Below are positions 8,801-18,600 of a stretch of DNA of 32,625 bases, piece by piece (position 1 is the first letter of the stretch; every line of letters begins with the position of its first letter). This stretch comes from Nannocystaceae bacterium. GTDB lineage: Bacteria > Myxococcota_A > Polyangia > Nannocystales > Nannocystaceae. The notes under the pieces are model-generated. The model worked only from the letters and a program-made list of their open reading frames with translations, was not told the DNA's origin and searched no databases. A program made the position numbers and the translations under genes. Location of the stretch: the NCBI GenBank assembly GCA_019694555.1, contig JAIBBS010000095.1, positions 1 to 32,625 on the forward strand, read 5' to 3'.

Positions 8801-8816
8801 AGCAACGTTCGTGCCG
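8801..8816 (-). promoter_or_regulatory. Sigma-54 (-24/-12) promoter of the TPR-flgBC-fliEFGHIJ string
   Basis: On the minus strand the site reads CGGCACGAACGTTGCT. It matches the sigma-54 consensus TGGCACGrNNNTTGCw at every defined position except the first. The GG (8815-8814) and GC (8803-8802) pairs have the required 10-base spacing. It lies entirely in the 42-base gap after the regulator gene, and predicted transcription starts about 4-5 bases before the GTG at 8786. Confidence 0.8.
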
Positions 8817-8828
8817 CGCCCGCGACCG

Positions 8829-10460
<1,632 letters not shown>

Positions 10461-10468
10461 CGGAACCT

Positions 10469-10497
10469 ACTATTGAGCGACGGCCCCAGGGGGTCAA
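10469..10497 (-). promoter_or_regulatory. Sigma-70-like promoter of the response regulator gene
   Basis: Minus strand: TTGACC (10497-10492), a 17-base spacer, AATAGT (10474-10469). These match TTGACA 5/6 and TATAAT 4/6. The expected transcription start falls at or within a few bases of the ATG at 10460, and no clear ribosome site is visible, so a leaderless or very short-leader mRNA is possible. Confidence 0.6.
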
Positions 10498-10509
10498 TGG
10501 TCTGACGCA

Positions 10510-10525
10510 GGGTCGTGCGCGACCC
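10510..10525. terminator. Hairpin after the Ser/Thr/Gly-rich lipoprotein gene
   Basis: A perfect 6-bp inverted repeat (GGGTCG / CGACCC) with a 4-base loop lies 37 bases after the stop of the lipoprotein gene (10562) and before the regulator promoter. No T-tract follows, so it is only a candidate terminator or processing site. Confidence 0.35.
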
Positions 10526-10561
10526 GATTCGGGCCTGGCAGGTGCGGGCAGGTGGGCAGAG

Positions 10562-11095
10562 TCAACCGGCGCCGACACCCGAGGTGCTGCCGGTGGTGCC
10601 CGCGTCGATGCCGGTGCTCGCGGCACCGCCCGAGGAGGTGTCGCCCGCGGTGCCGCCGGTGCTGCCCACGTCACCGCTGGTGCTCGTGGTGCTGGCATCG
10701 CCGCTGGTGCTGCTCGTGCCGGTGCTGCTGCTGCTGGCATCACCGCCCGTGCTCGCAGCGCCGCTCGTGCTGGCATCGCCGCTGCTGCCGCCCGTGTCGC
10801 CGCCGGTGCCGCTGCTGGTGCGCGACGGGCCACCGCTGCCGCCACCGCTGCTGCTGCCGCTGCTGCCGTCGCTGGTGCTGCCGCTGCTGCCGCTCTCACT
10901 GCCGCTGCCGTCGCTGGTGCCGGTGGTCGCGAACCCGGACGTGCCGGTGCTGCCGCCCGCTTGCGCGACGCACTCGACCGCGAGGCACTGCTGGCCCTGA
11001 CCGCAGTCGGAGTCGCGCACGCACATCGCCGGTCGACACGCGGGCAACGCCCACGCCAGCAGCGCCAACAGCCACGTGCCGCGAGACGTCGTCAT
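10562..11095 (-). CDS. Ser/Thr/Gly-rich surface lipoprotein
   Basis: 177 aa. A signal peptide ends in a lipobox LPAC (Cys near residue 20). It is followed by a short Cys-rich segment (MCVRDSDCGQGQQCLAVEC) typical of myxobacterial surface lipoproteins. The remaining ~130 residues are almost only Ser, Thr, Gly, Ala and Asp (TGTSSTSGDAST-type runs). Such tails are flexible and may be spacers or sugar-bearing; function is unknown. The ATG at 11095 shares one base with the upstream gene's stop (TGATG). The opposite strand holds a long open frame (10515-11000) that is only the Leu/Pro/Val mirror image of this low-complexity tail. Confidence 0.8.
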   Translation of the reverse strand: MTTSRGTWLLALLAWALPACRPAMCVRDSDCGQGQQCLAVECVAQAGGSTGTSGFATTGTSDGSGSESGSSGSTSDGSSGSSSGGGSGGPSRTSSGTGGDTGGSSGDASTSGAASTGGDASSSSTGTSSTSGDASTTSTSGDVGSTGGTAGDTSSGGAASTGIDAGTTGSTSGVGAG

Positions 11096-11610
11096 CAGAA
11101 GTTCACCCTCAGGCCCAGCGTGAGATCGAGCTGGCCCAGCGCCGCGTTCGCCATCAGATCGCTGCCCCACACGTAGGCACCGCCGGTGGCTTCGGCCACG
11201 AGCGCGAGGCGCCGGTGCAGCGCCACCGACACGCCGACGCCGACCTGCACGCCCAGCAGGGTGTAGGGCGTGACGTAGACCGGCATCGCGACCAGGCCCC
11301 AGGCGCGCACGCGCTTGCCTGGCAGCCGTGCACGCAGCTTGGGCATCAGTCCGAAGCCGACGCGACCTTCGACCTCGAGCATCACCGTCGGTGCGAACTC
11401 GAGCCAGTCGAGGCCGGGGTGCACGAAGCCGACCTCGCCGAGCAGGAAGGTCGGTGTGCGCGAGGCGTAGGTCTTCTTGGCGTTGCCCGCCAGACTGACG
11501 CCGGTGCCCGTCATCACCGTGGCGCTGACCTGCAGCTTGTCCGCCGGGGGCAACGCCCCGATGGCGCCGCCGCAGTGCACCGTCGCCGCGAGCAGCGACG
11601 ACGCGATCAC
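11095..11610 (-). CDS. Small outer-membrane beta-barrel-like protein
   Basis: 171 aa. A hydrophobic N-terminus (VIASSLLAATVHCGGAIGAL) looks like a signal peptide; the Cys has His before it, so it is not a good lipobox. The rest alternates polar and hydrophobic residues in amphipathic strands and ends in LDLTLGLRVNF, whose terminal Phe is typical of outer-membrane barrels. No named family is recognised. The GTG at 11610 overlaps the stop of the FlhG-like gene (GTGA), so the two are translationally coupled. Confidence 0.7.
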   Translation of the reverse strand: MIASSLLAATVHCGGAIGALPPADKLQVSATVMTGTGVSLAGNAKKTYASRTPTFLLGEVGFVHPGLDWLEFAPTVMLEVEGRVGFGLMPKLRARLPGKRVRAWGLVAMPVYVTPYTLLGVQVGVGVSVALHRRLALVAEATGGAYVWGSDLMANAALGQLDLTLGLRVNF

Positions 11611-12761
11611 GCGGTCCTCCGCAGCGGCTCGACGCGGCCGGCCCGCAGCGCGCGGACGATCGCGACGTGGTGCAGCCGCACGCGATCCTCGGGCGACGCG
11701 GCCAGGCGCGCGAAGAAGGCGTCGACGTACGCGGTCCGGCGCGTGAACACGACGCTGCCGTCGCCGCGGAAGACCTGGGTCCGCACCGCGCAGGTGGGCA
11801 CGCCGAGGTCCTCGGTCTGCACGTGGAAGCGTGCGCCCTCGTGGTCGATCTCTTCGTTGATGCCCATGCGCGGGCTGCTGCGCTGCGGCACCGGCGGACG
11901 CCACAGCGACTGCGCGAGCTGGTCGAGCTCGCGCGCCGCGGGGCTCTCGGGCGCCAGCGTGCACAGCGGTTGGCGCGTCCGCACCGACCGCGCCATCTGG
12001 GGATCATCGGCGACCGAACCCGCCAGGCGCACCGACGCGCCCAGGAAGCGGCCCGCGAGGTCGTGCAGCAGGTTGGCGACGCGGCGGGCCTCGGCCGGCT
12101 GCGCGCGGTTGACCACCAGGCTGATCGGACGCGGCGTGGCCCGGGCCGGGCCGTCGTTGGCCGCGCTGGCGCCGTCGGCGGTCGCACGCGCTGCCGTCTC
12201 GCGCAGCATCGCGGTCTTCATGAAGGAGAAGCAGTTCTGCAAGCTGGTGGGCTCGGGCGACGTCACGCACACGCCCAGATCGGCCGCGAGGTACAGATCC
12301 AGCGTGTTGAAGCTGGTGCCTGCGCCGAGGTCCACGACCACGAGATCGCAGGGCAGGCGCCGCAGGTGGCGGATGAGCTTCTGCTTCTGTGCATGCGCCG
12401 GGTTGGCCGCGCCGAGGCAGTCGCCGTCGCCGGCCACGAACGAGAGGTTCTCGATCGAGGTCGGCGCCGCGACCTCGGCGAGGCTGGCGACGCTGCGATC
12501 GAAGAAGTGCGACAGCGTGTGGGCCGGTCGCTCGCAGCCGAGCATGAGATCGAGGTTGGCGCCGCCGAGATCGCCGTCCACCAGCACCACACGGTGGCCC
12601 AGCTGGGCCATGCGCGCCGCGACGTTGCACGCGACCACGCTCTTGCCCACGCCACCTTTCCCGCCGCCGAACGCCCACACCCGCGGCGGCGCGACCACGC
12701 CCGGCTTGGCGCCACTTCCGGTGGCGGTTCCCTGCGACGGAGCGATGACGGCGTCGGCCAT
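11607..12761 (-). CDS. FlhG/MinD-family P-loop ATPase with extra C-terminal domain
   Basis: 384 aa. The deviant Walker A is GGKGGVGKS (33-41), the A' motif is VVLVDGDLGGANLDLMLG (58-75), and switch/Walker B lies near CDLVVVDLGAGTS (138-150), followed by SPEPTS (168-173). The PEPTS and GAGTS forms resemble FlhG (FleN, YlxH), which sets flagellar number and place, more than MinD. The N-terminal DQAxxLR motif that lets many FlhG proteins activate FlhF is not seen. Residues ~300-384 form an added domain (RFHVQTEDLG, then TQVFRGDGSVVFTRRTAY). Start ATG 12761 is preferred: a GTG 48 bases upstream would place the coding start beyond the sigma-54-like promoter. The flagellar context supports a FlhG role, but a ParA-like cargo-positioning role is possible. 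Confidence 0.85.
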   Translation of the reverse strand: MADAVIAPSQGTATGSGAKPGVVAPPRVWAFGGGKGGVGKSVVACNVAARMAQLGHRVVLVDGDLGGANLDLMLGCERPAHTLSHFFDRSVASLAEVAAPTSIENLSFVAGDGDCLGAANPAHAQKQKLIRHLRRLPCDLVVVDLGAGTSFNTLDLYLAADLGVCVTSPEPTSLQNCFSFMKTAMLRETAARATADGASAANDGPARATPRPISLVVNRAQPAEARRVANLLHDLAGRFLGASVRLAGSVADDPQMARSVRTRQPLCTLAPESPAARELDQLAQSLWRPPVPQRSSPRMGINEEIDHEGARFHVQTEDLGVPTCAVRTQVFRGDGSVVFTRRTAYVDAFFARLAASPEDRVRLHHVAIVRALRAGRVEPLRRTA

Positions 12762-12777
12762 GGCTGAGGCGCAACCG

Positions 12778-12793
12778 AGCAAGAGCGGTGCCA
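12778..12793 (-). promoter_or_regulatory. Sigma-54 (-24/-12) promoter of the FlhG-like operon
   Basis: The minus strand reads TGGCACCGCTCTTGCT, an exact TGGCAC-N5-TTGC with the correct spacing. The GC pair is at 12780-12779, so transcription should start near 12767, about 6 bases before the ATG at 12761. The -24 half overlaps a perfect 10-bp palindrome, GCCACGTGGC (12790-12799). Confidence 0.75.
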
Positions 12794-12886
12794 CGTGGCC
12801 GTGACCCACGGGCGCGTTTCGGGACGCCTCCCGCGGCTCAACCGGCGGCGCAGTCGGCCGATGAACGCGCAGCGAGAGGTCGCCAC

Positions 12887-14047
12887 ATGCCGTCCACCGC
12901 CGCTACCCGAGTCTTGCTCGTCGACAGCGATGCCGCCCACGTCGCACGCCTGTTGGCCGAGTCCCACGGCGGATCGCCGATCGAGCTGGTGCACGCCAAC
13001 GCGGCCTCCATCGAAGAGGTGCTGGCGCACGCGCCGATCGACGCGGTGGTGCTGGATCTCGACGGCGACGAGGATTCCAACGCGCAGATCGTCGGCGAGG
13101 TCGAGCGTCGCTTCGACGGCGTGCCGCTGGTCGGGGTCTCGCAGCGCGTCGACGATGCCCGGGTCGCGAGCGCGTGCCACCTCGGCGCCACTGCGATCCT
13201 GGCCAAGCCCTTCGATCTCGCGGCGCTGGCCGCCAGCCTGCGTGCGCCCGCTGGCGACGCCGGCTTCTCGGGCTCGTGCTTCGGCGTGCCCACGGCGCAG
13301 CTGCTCACGCTGCACTGCGCCGCCGGTCACGACGGCGTGCTGCACCTGCGCGTGGCCGCGACGACCTCACGGCCAGAGCGCCGCGGCAGCATCTTCCTCG
13401 AGGGCGGCCAGCCGGTGCACGCGACCGCCGGCGGTCTCGTCGGCGCCGACGCGGTGCACGCGATGCTGACGTGGCGCGACGCCGAGGCGACGTGGATCGG
13501 CGGCGTGGTGCGGGCGGCGCGAACCATCGTCGGCCGCTGGGAAGGCATGCTCGCCACCGCGACGGCGCGCACCGGCGACAACGCCGAGCTCGAGCGCATG
13601 GTCGCGGTCGCGCACCCCGAGGTGGTGGAGAAGCTCGCCCGGCTGGCGCAGACCCCCGACGTGCTCGGCGCGTTCCTGCTGCGTCACGCCGAGGTCATCG
13701 CGGGTCGCTGCGTGCCGGCGCTCGACGAGCAGCTGGCCGCGCGCGCGCTGTGCCGGCTCGCGCACGTGTTCTTCGACGTCGAGGCGCAGCCGAATGCCGG
13801 CGCGCAGGGCGAAATCCAGGCGGTGGTCGGCGACGTGCGGCTCGTGCTCGATCGCATCGGTCCGGTCGAGGCCGGCTTCCAGGTCGGCGTGGTCGTGCGC
13901 CAGGCCGCGCCGGTGTGCAAGAGCCTGCGCCGGCTGCTGCGGCAGATCGACTCCGCGTTCGTGCGCGTGACCGCGCCGCGGGAGAAGCCGCGTGCGCGCG
14001 ACGAGGCCAGCGCCTCGGTGCGGCCGCGCGTGCCCGCGGTCGCGTGA
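12887..14047 (+). CDS. Receiver-DUF4388-Roadblock-like signalling protein
   Basis: 386 aa. The N-terminal CheY-like receiver (about 7-120) has the acidic VDSD patch, phosphoacceptor Asp57 (VLDLDG) and Lys107 (AKPF). A DUF4388 domain follows (about 133-215; RRGSIFLEGGQPVHATAGG), a module frequent in delta-proteobacterial and myxobacterial regulators. The C-terminal part (about 245-370) resembles a Roadblock/LC7 fold, the class to which the polarity regulator MglB belongs; this assignment is tentative. The ATG at 12887 has GAGAGGT 6 bases before it. The upstream in-frame extension has no ribosome site. Divergent from the FlhG-like gene, so a link to polarity or motility is plausible but inferred. 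Confidence 0.85.
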   Translation: MPSTAATRVLLVDSDAAHVARLLAESHGGSPIELVHANAASIEEVLAHAPIDAVVLDLDGDEDSNAQIVGEVERRFDGVPLVGVSQRVDDARVASACHLGATAILAKPFDLAALAASLRAPAGDAGFSGSCFGVPTAQLLTLHCAAGHDGVLHLRVAATTSRPERRGSIFLEGGQPVHATAGGLVGADAVHAMLTWRDAEATWIGGVVRAARTIVGRWEGMLATATARTGDNAELERMVAVAHPEVVEKLARLAQTPDVLGAFLLRHAEVIAGRCVPALDEQLAARALCRLAHVFFDVEAQPNAGAQGEIQAVVGDVRLVLDRIGPVEAGFQVGVVVRQAAPVCKSLRRLLRQIDSAFVRVTAPREKPRARDEASASVRPRVPAVA

Positions 14048-14058
14048 TCGCGGCCGCG
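14035..14058. terminator. Hairpin between convergent genes, stop codon in the loop
   Basis: A 10-bp stem (14035-14044 with 14049-14058; nine Watson-Crick pairs and one G-T) closes a TGAT loop that contains the stop codon of the upstream plus-strand gene. It ends 4 bases before the stop of the convergent minus-strand gene. There is no T-tract; a bidirectional terminator or mRNA 3' end stabiliser is likely. Confidence 0.45.
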
Positions 14059-14061
14059 TCG

Positions 14062-15642
14062 TCAGCGGCGGCACAGCGCGCGCTCGCGCGCGATGGCCTC
14101 GGGCGCCGTGGCGATCTCCGCGAGGTCGCAGTGCACGGTCGGCACGAACGGGTTGTTGCGCAGCACGCGAGCTGCCGCCGCGGACGCGCCGTCGCGATCG
14201 CCCGAGCGCAGCAGCGCACGGGTCTGCGCCGCCGCGAGGTTGGCGTCGTCGGGCGCGTCGACGGCCGCGATCTCGAGCACCGGCGCCGCGTCGGCGAAGC
14301 GCTCGAGCTCGACGTAGAGCTTGCCCAGGCGGCGTGACAGCGCCGGATCCTTGCGTGCGCGGGGATCGGCCTTGCGCGCCTTCTCGTACTGCATCGCGGC
14401 CGCCTCGAGGTGCTTGCGCTCCTGCAGCAGCGCACCGAGCCGCGCGTGCTGGCGCGCCTTGCCGCCGCCGAGCGCCGAGAACACGTCGCCGAGCTCCGCC
14501 GGCGCGGCCTCGCCGTCGCCGAAGGTCGGCACGTCGATCTTGCCGTCCTTGGCCTTGGCGGTGCGCGCCTTGGTCACGCGCTTCCACTCGGCATGGAACG
14601 CGTCGAACTCCTCGCCCCAGGCGGTCGCGAGCGCGTCCTTGGCGTCGTCGCCGGCCTCGACGCGATCGAGCAGGGTCGTGATGCCGATCGCGCCCCGTCG
14701 CTCGCGCAGCAGGCCCAGCATGGTCTCGACCTCGGCGTAGGCCAGCGCCGCCAGCTCGGCGCTGGGCAGCATCGCGACCGAGGGATACATCTCCTCGAGC
14801 GTCACGAGGTCGTCGCGCACGATCGCCTGGTGCAGCCGGAACGCCAGCGCGGGGTCCAGCGGCTCGGGCTCGTCGCGACGCCAGCGGGTCTCGTAGAGCT
14901 TGGCCAGGCCCTCCTGCAACCACACCGGCGCGAGGTTGCCGGTGCGCAGCGTGAGCAGGTAGTGCACGTACTCGTGCACCGCGGTGTCGAGCCAGCCGTA
15001 GCCGTGCAGCATCACGCGCGGCGTGATCATCACGACGCGGCGGTGCTTGGTCACGCCCACGGTGCCGGTGGTGCGGATGTTCGCGACCGTCAGCGGCGTG
15101 ACCATCGCGAGCTTGACCGGGTCGTCGAGGAACTCGAAGCGCACCGCGTGGTCGGGCACCACGCCCAGCTCGCGGCCCAGCACCGCGCGTGCGGTCGCCA
15201 TGGCGTCGAACAGGTAGGGCGCCAGCATGGCGTCCTTCTCGTGGGCGAACACCGCGGTCACGCTGCCGTCGGGGCTCGTGACGGTGATCGCGGCGCCGAG
15301 CGCCTTCTGGGCCCCACGCGCCAGCGCGAGGTAGTGCCGCGCCTCCTCGGCCAGCGAGTCGCTACCGTCGAGCGAACCGGTCGCGACCGCGTCGGCCAGC
15401 ACCGACTCCGCGTCGGCGTAGCGGCCCTCGTAGATCGCGATGATGCCTTCTTTGACCTGCTTGCCGACGCCGTCCTCGGCCTCCGCGAGCTCGCGCCGCG
15501 CGGCGGTCACGTCCCAGCGCGACAGCGCGACGTCGACGTCCCCGAGCGCGTCGTCGGCCAGCGCCGCGGCCGGTCGCAGCGCGAGTGCGGCCAGCCCGAG
15601 CCCGAGCACCGCGATGGACTTGCGAAGCGTCGTCGGGCTCAT
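14062..15642 (-). CDS. Exported HExxH metalloprotease (peptidase MA-like) with TPR-like C-terminus
   Basis: 526 aa. Signal peptide to about residue 29 (ALRPAAALA). A short helical repeat region (35-115) is followed by a gluzincin-type catalytic domain. The zinc motif is HEYVH (His223, Glu224, His227), with the downstream glutamate in WLQEGLAKLYE (Glu244), the arrangement of peptidase MA/M1-like enzymes. The C-terminal ~150 residues are TPR-like (LGKLYVELERFADAAPVLEI). A periplasmic or surface protease is predicted; the substrate is unknown. ATG 15642 overlaps the stop of the DUF4175-like gene (ATGA), implying coordinated expression. Confidence 0.85.
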   Translation of the reverse strand: MSPTTLRKSIAVLGLGLAALALRPAAALADDALGDVDVALSRWDVTAARRELAEAEDGVGKQVKEGIIAIYEGRYADAESVLADAVATGSLDGSDSLAEEARHYLALARGAQKALGAAITVTSPDGSVTAVFAHEKDAMLAPYLFDAMATARAVLGRELGVVPDHAVRFEFLDDPVKLAMVTPLTVANIRTTGTVGVTKHRRVVMITPRVMLHGYGWLDTAVHEYVHYLLTLRTGNLAPVWLQEGLAKLYETRWRRDEPEPLDPALAFRLHQAIVRDDLVTLEEMYPSVAMLPSAELAALAYAEVETMLGLLRERRGAIGITTLLDRVEAGDDAKDALATAWGEEFDAFHAEWKRVTKARTAKAKDGKIDVPTFGDGEAAPAELGDVFSALGGGKARQHARLGALLQERKHLEAAAMQYEKARKADPRARKDPALSRRLGKLYVELERFADAAPVLEIAAVDAPDDANLAAAQTRALLRSGDRDGASAAAARVLRNNPFVPTVHCDLAEIATAPEAIARERALCRR

Positions 15643-18600
15643 CGCAGCAGCTCCTCGTAGTAGCGGCGCACCGGATCGACGAACCCCGGCGGCGCGTCCT
15701 CGCGCATGGCGTCGAGCAGCTCGTCGCGCAGCGAGCGGTCGCGCTCGGCCTCGGTCGAGGCCTCGCCCGCGGCGCCCGCCGGCGGAGGCGGCGAGCCGCG
15801 GCGCAGGCTGTCGATCGCGTCCTGCAGGCCCTGCCACGCCTGCGACTGTCCGCCGATCGCATCGCGCGGCGCTGCGCGATCGAGCGCGCGGCCGCTGCGG
15901 CCCATGCCACCGTCCGCGCGCTTCATCGCCGCGCGACCGGGTTGCGGCAACAGATCGCCGAGCTCGCCGGAGAGCAGCTCGGACGCGCCCTTGCGCAGGC
16001 CGGCCTGTCGCTGCTGCAGCGCGTCGAACTGCGCCTTGTCTTCCTCCTTCAGTACGTCCCCGGGGCGCGGCAGTGCGCCGTCGAGGGCGTCGCGCAGCGC
16101 CTCGCCGCGCTCGGCCGCGCGCTCGAGCGCCTTGCCCTCGGCCTCGCGTCGCTCGGCGCCGCCGAGCGCACGCTCGATGCCCTCGACCGCCGCGTCGGCC
16201 GCCTCGGCGAGCTCGAGCGCCTTGGCGTCCTTGCGACCCGCGGCCTGCTCGAGCCGCTCGAGCGCCGCGCGGGCGTCGTCGAGTCCGCGCCGGGCCTCGC
16301 GACCCAGGCGCGCGTCGTTGATCGCCTCGAGCTGCTCCCGCAGCGCCTCGGCCTTCTGCGCCGCGGCCTCCGCCGCGTCCGCATCCGCGGTGCGCTCGCC
16401 GACCTGCTCGCGCCACTTGCGATGCAGCTCCGAGGTCGCGCTGCGCAGCGACGCCTCCTCGTCCTGCAGCCGCCCGAGCTCGCGCAGTAGCTGGATGCGC
16501 TTGCGCTCCTCCTCCGACAGCGGGTTGTCGGCCGCGGCCTCGCCGGCCTGCTGCTGGATCTGCCCGCGCATGCGCGAGACCTCGTCGAGCTCGCCGCGCG
16601 CGCGCTCGAGCGCACGATCGACCTCGCCGCGCTCGAGCATCGCCTGCAGCTCCTCGTCTTGCGCCAGCTGCTCGAGGATGTCGAAGGCGTCGGTGTTCAT
16701 GAACTCCGCGCCCATCTCGTCGCGTAGCTGCGCGCGGATCTCCGACAGTCGCCGCAGGTCCTCGCGGCGCCGCTGCTCGAGCTGCTCGATCTGCGGACGC
16801 ACGCTCTGGTCGCCGGCGCGCAGCGCCTCGAGCAGCTCCACCAGCTTGCGCTGCGTGGCCTCGAGCCGGGCCGCGAGCGCCTCGAGCTGCTCGATGAGCA
16901 TGCCGTCGACGAGATCGTCGAGGCGGATGATCTCGTCCTCCAACGCGGCCTGCAGCTGCGCGTCGATCGGCTGCAGCTGCGCGAGTGCGTCGGCGGCGGC
17001 CGCGACGGCGGTGAACTCCGTGCCCGGCGCGAGCCCGGCGTGGGCCTTGGTCTCGCGCTTGTGCACCGTCAGCAGCCGGCGATGGATCGCGGCCAGCGTC
17101 TCGGCGTCGCGCGGCTGCGTCATCGCGTCGAGCGAGAGCGCATCGACCGTCGCGGACATCCGCGTCAGCAGCGTCTCGACGTGTTGGTGCAGCGCGCGGG
17201 CCATCGTGGCACGCGTGGGCACGGTGTCGGCGCTGGTGTCGGCGAAGGCGGTGCTGAGCATGCGCTCGGCGAGGACGTCGACCGCGGCGTCCCGCAGCTC
17301 GCGCAGGCTCGCGATGTTCTCCGCGTGCTCGGCTTGCTCGTCCTCGACCGCCAGGCGCAGCGTCGCAGAGCGCGTGCGCTTGCCTGGCCCGTCGGGCAGC
17401 GGCACCAGCCCCAGGCCGGGGTCGTTGTCGACAGCCTCGAGCCAGTAGAGCACCTCGCTGCGGCTCGCGATCGGGATGCTCGCGATGTCCCAGTCGGTGT
17501 GATCGCGCCAGCTGCGAGGCGTGCCGCTGGGCACCTGCGTCGGCAGCCGGTGGGTCTCACCGTCGGGCAGCTGGTACACCAGCGCGACGCCGGTCAGGCC
17601 GAAGTCGTCGCGCGCCTGCCAGCGCACCGTGACGATCGCATCGTCGCCGACGGCGTGCTCGCCTGCCGGCGGCGGCGAGACCTCCAGCTCGGGTGGGCGA
17701 TCGACCTCGAGCTCGACCGGCAGCGCCGCCGAGCGATGCTCGCCGTCGTCGTCGGTCATCACCACGGTCCAGCTGCCCGCGCCGCGCACGACGAACGATC
17801 CCTGCCAGCCGCCGCTGCCGTCGCTGCGCAGCGGCTCGCGCTCGACGCCCGGGGCGTGGCTGAGCTCGGTGGGATCGAGCGCGATCACGACCGTGCCCGA
17901 CTCGGCGGGTCGACGCGGCTGCAGCTGCAGGTCGACGCGGGTGCCGGCCGGGACCCGCAGCGCGCCGCTGGGGTTGGGGATCGTTCGCGGCGGTCGTCCG
18001 GTGTGCTCGGGGTACTGCAGCGCGAGCGTCAGCGAAGACCACACCGGCTCGGGCGGTGGCACCGGCCGCGCATCGAGGCCGCCGCGCAGCAGCGCCCAAC
18101 CCTCGCGCACCTGGGTCACGCCTGCGGCAGCCACGGCCACGCCGGCGATCGCTGCGGCACCGTAGAGATGTCGCATCCACCGCGGACCCGCGACCGCGCG
18201 TCGAGGTTGCACGGGGCGGGCTTCGGCCTCGGCCTCGACCTCGGCGATGTAGCGCCGGCGCAGCGCGTCGGATCCGACGCGGCCTTGCCCCTGCAGCAGC
18301 TCGAACGCACCGCGCAGCTCCTGACGGAGGCGGCGGTCGGCGGGTTCGCGCCCGGGCCCGAGGGGGCCCTGGCTGCGACCGATCTCCCGCGCGACCGCGG
18401 TCAATGTGCCGACGCGGCGCCACCACAGCCGCCCACGCCACAGGGCGAGCACCGCGAACCCCACCGCCACGCCCACCGGCATTGCGGCCGCCGCGAGGTC
18501 GCCGCGGCCCGAATAGCCCGCGAACGCCGACGCCGCGACGGCGAGCACGACCGTCGCCAGGGCGCCTTCGAGCAGCCAGGCGAGGGCCGCGCGCGCTGCC

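Noticed and set aside
10515..11000. Leu/Pro/Val-rich plus-strand frame that looks like a membrane protein
   Set aside because: It is the antisense of the Ser/Thr/Gly-rich lipoprotein tail, which has a proper lipobox and is coupled to its upstream gene.
11044..11058. Sigma-54-like TGGC...TTGC on the minus strand
   Set aside because: It falls inside the signal-peptide codons of the lipoprotein gene and lacks the AC of the -24 box.
12762..12809. Upstream GTG (12809) as start of the FlhG-like protein
   Set aside because: It would place the coding start beyond the sigma-54-like promoter, and the added residues look non-coding.
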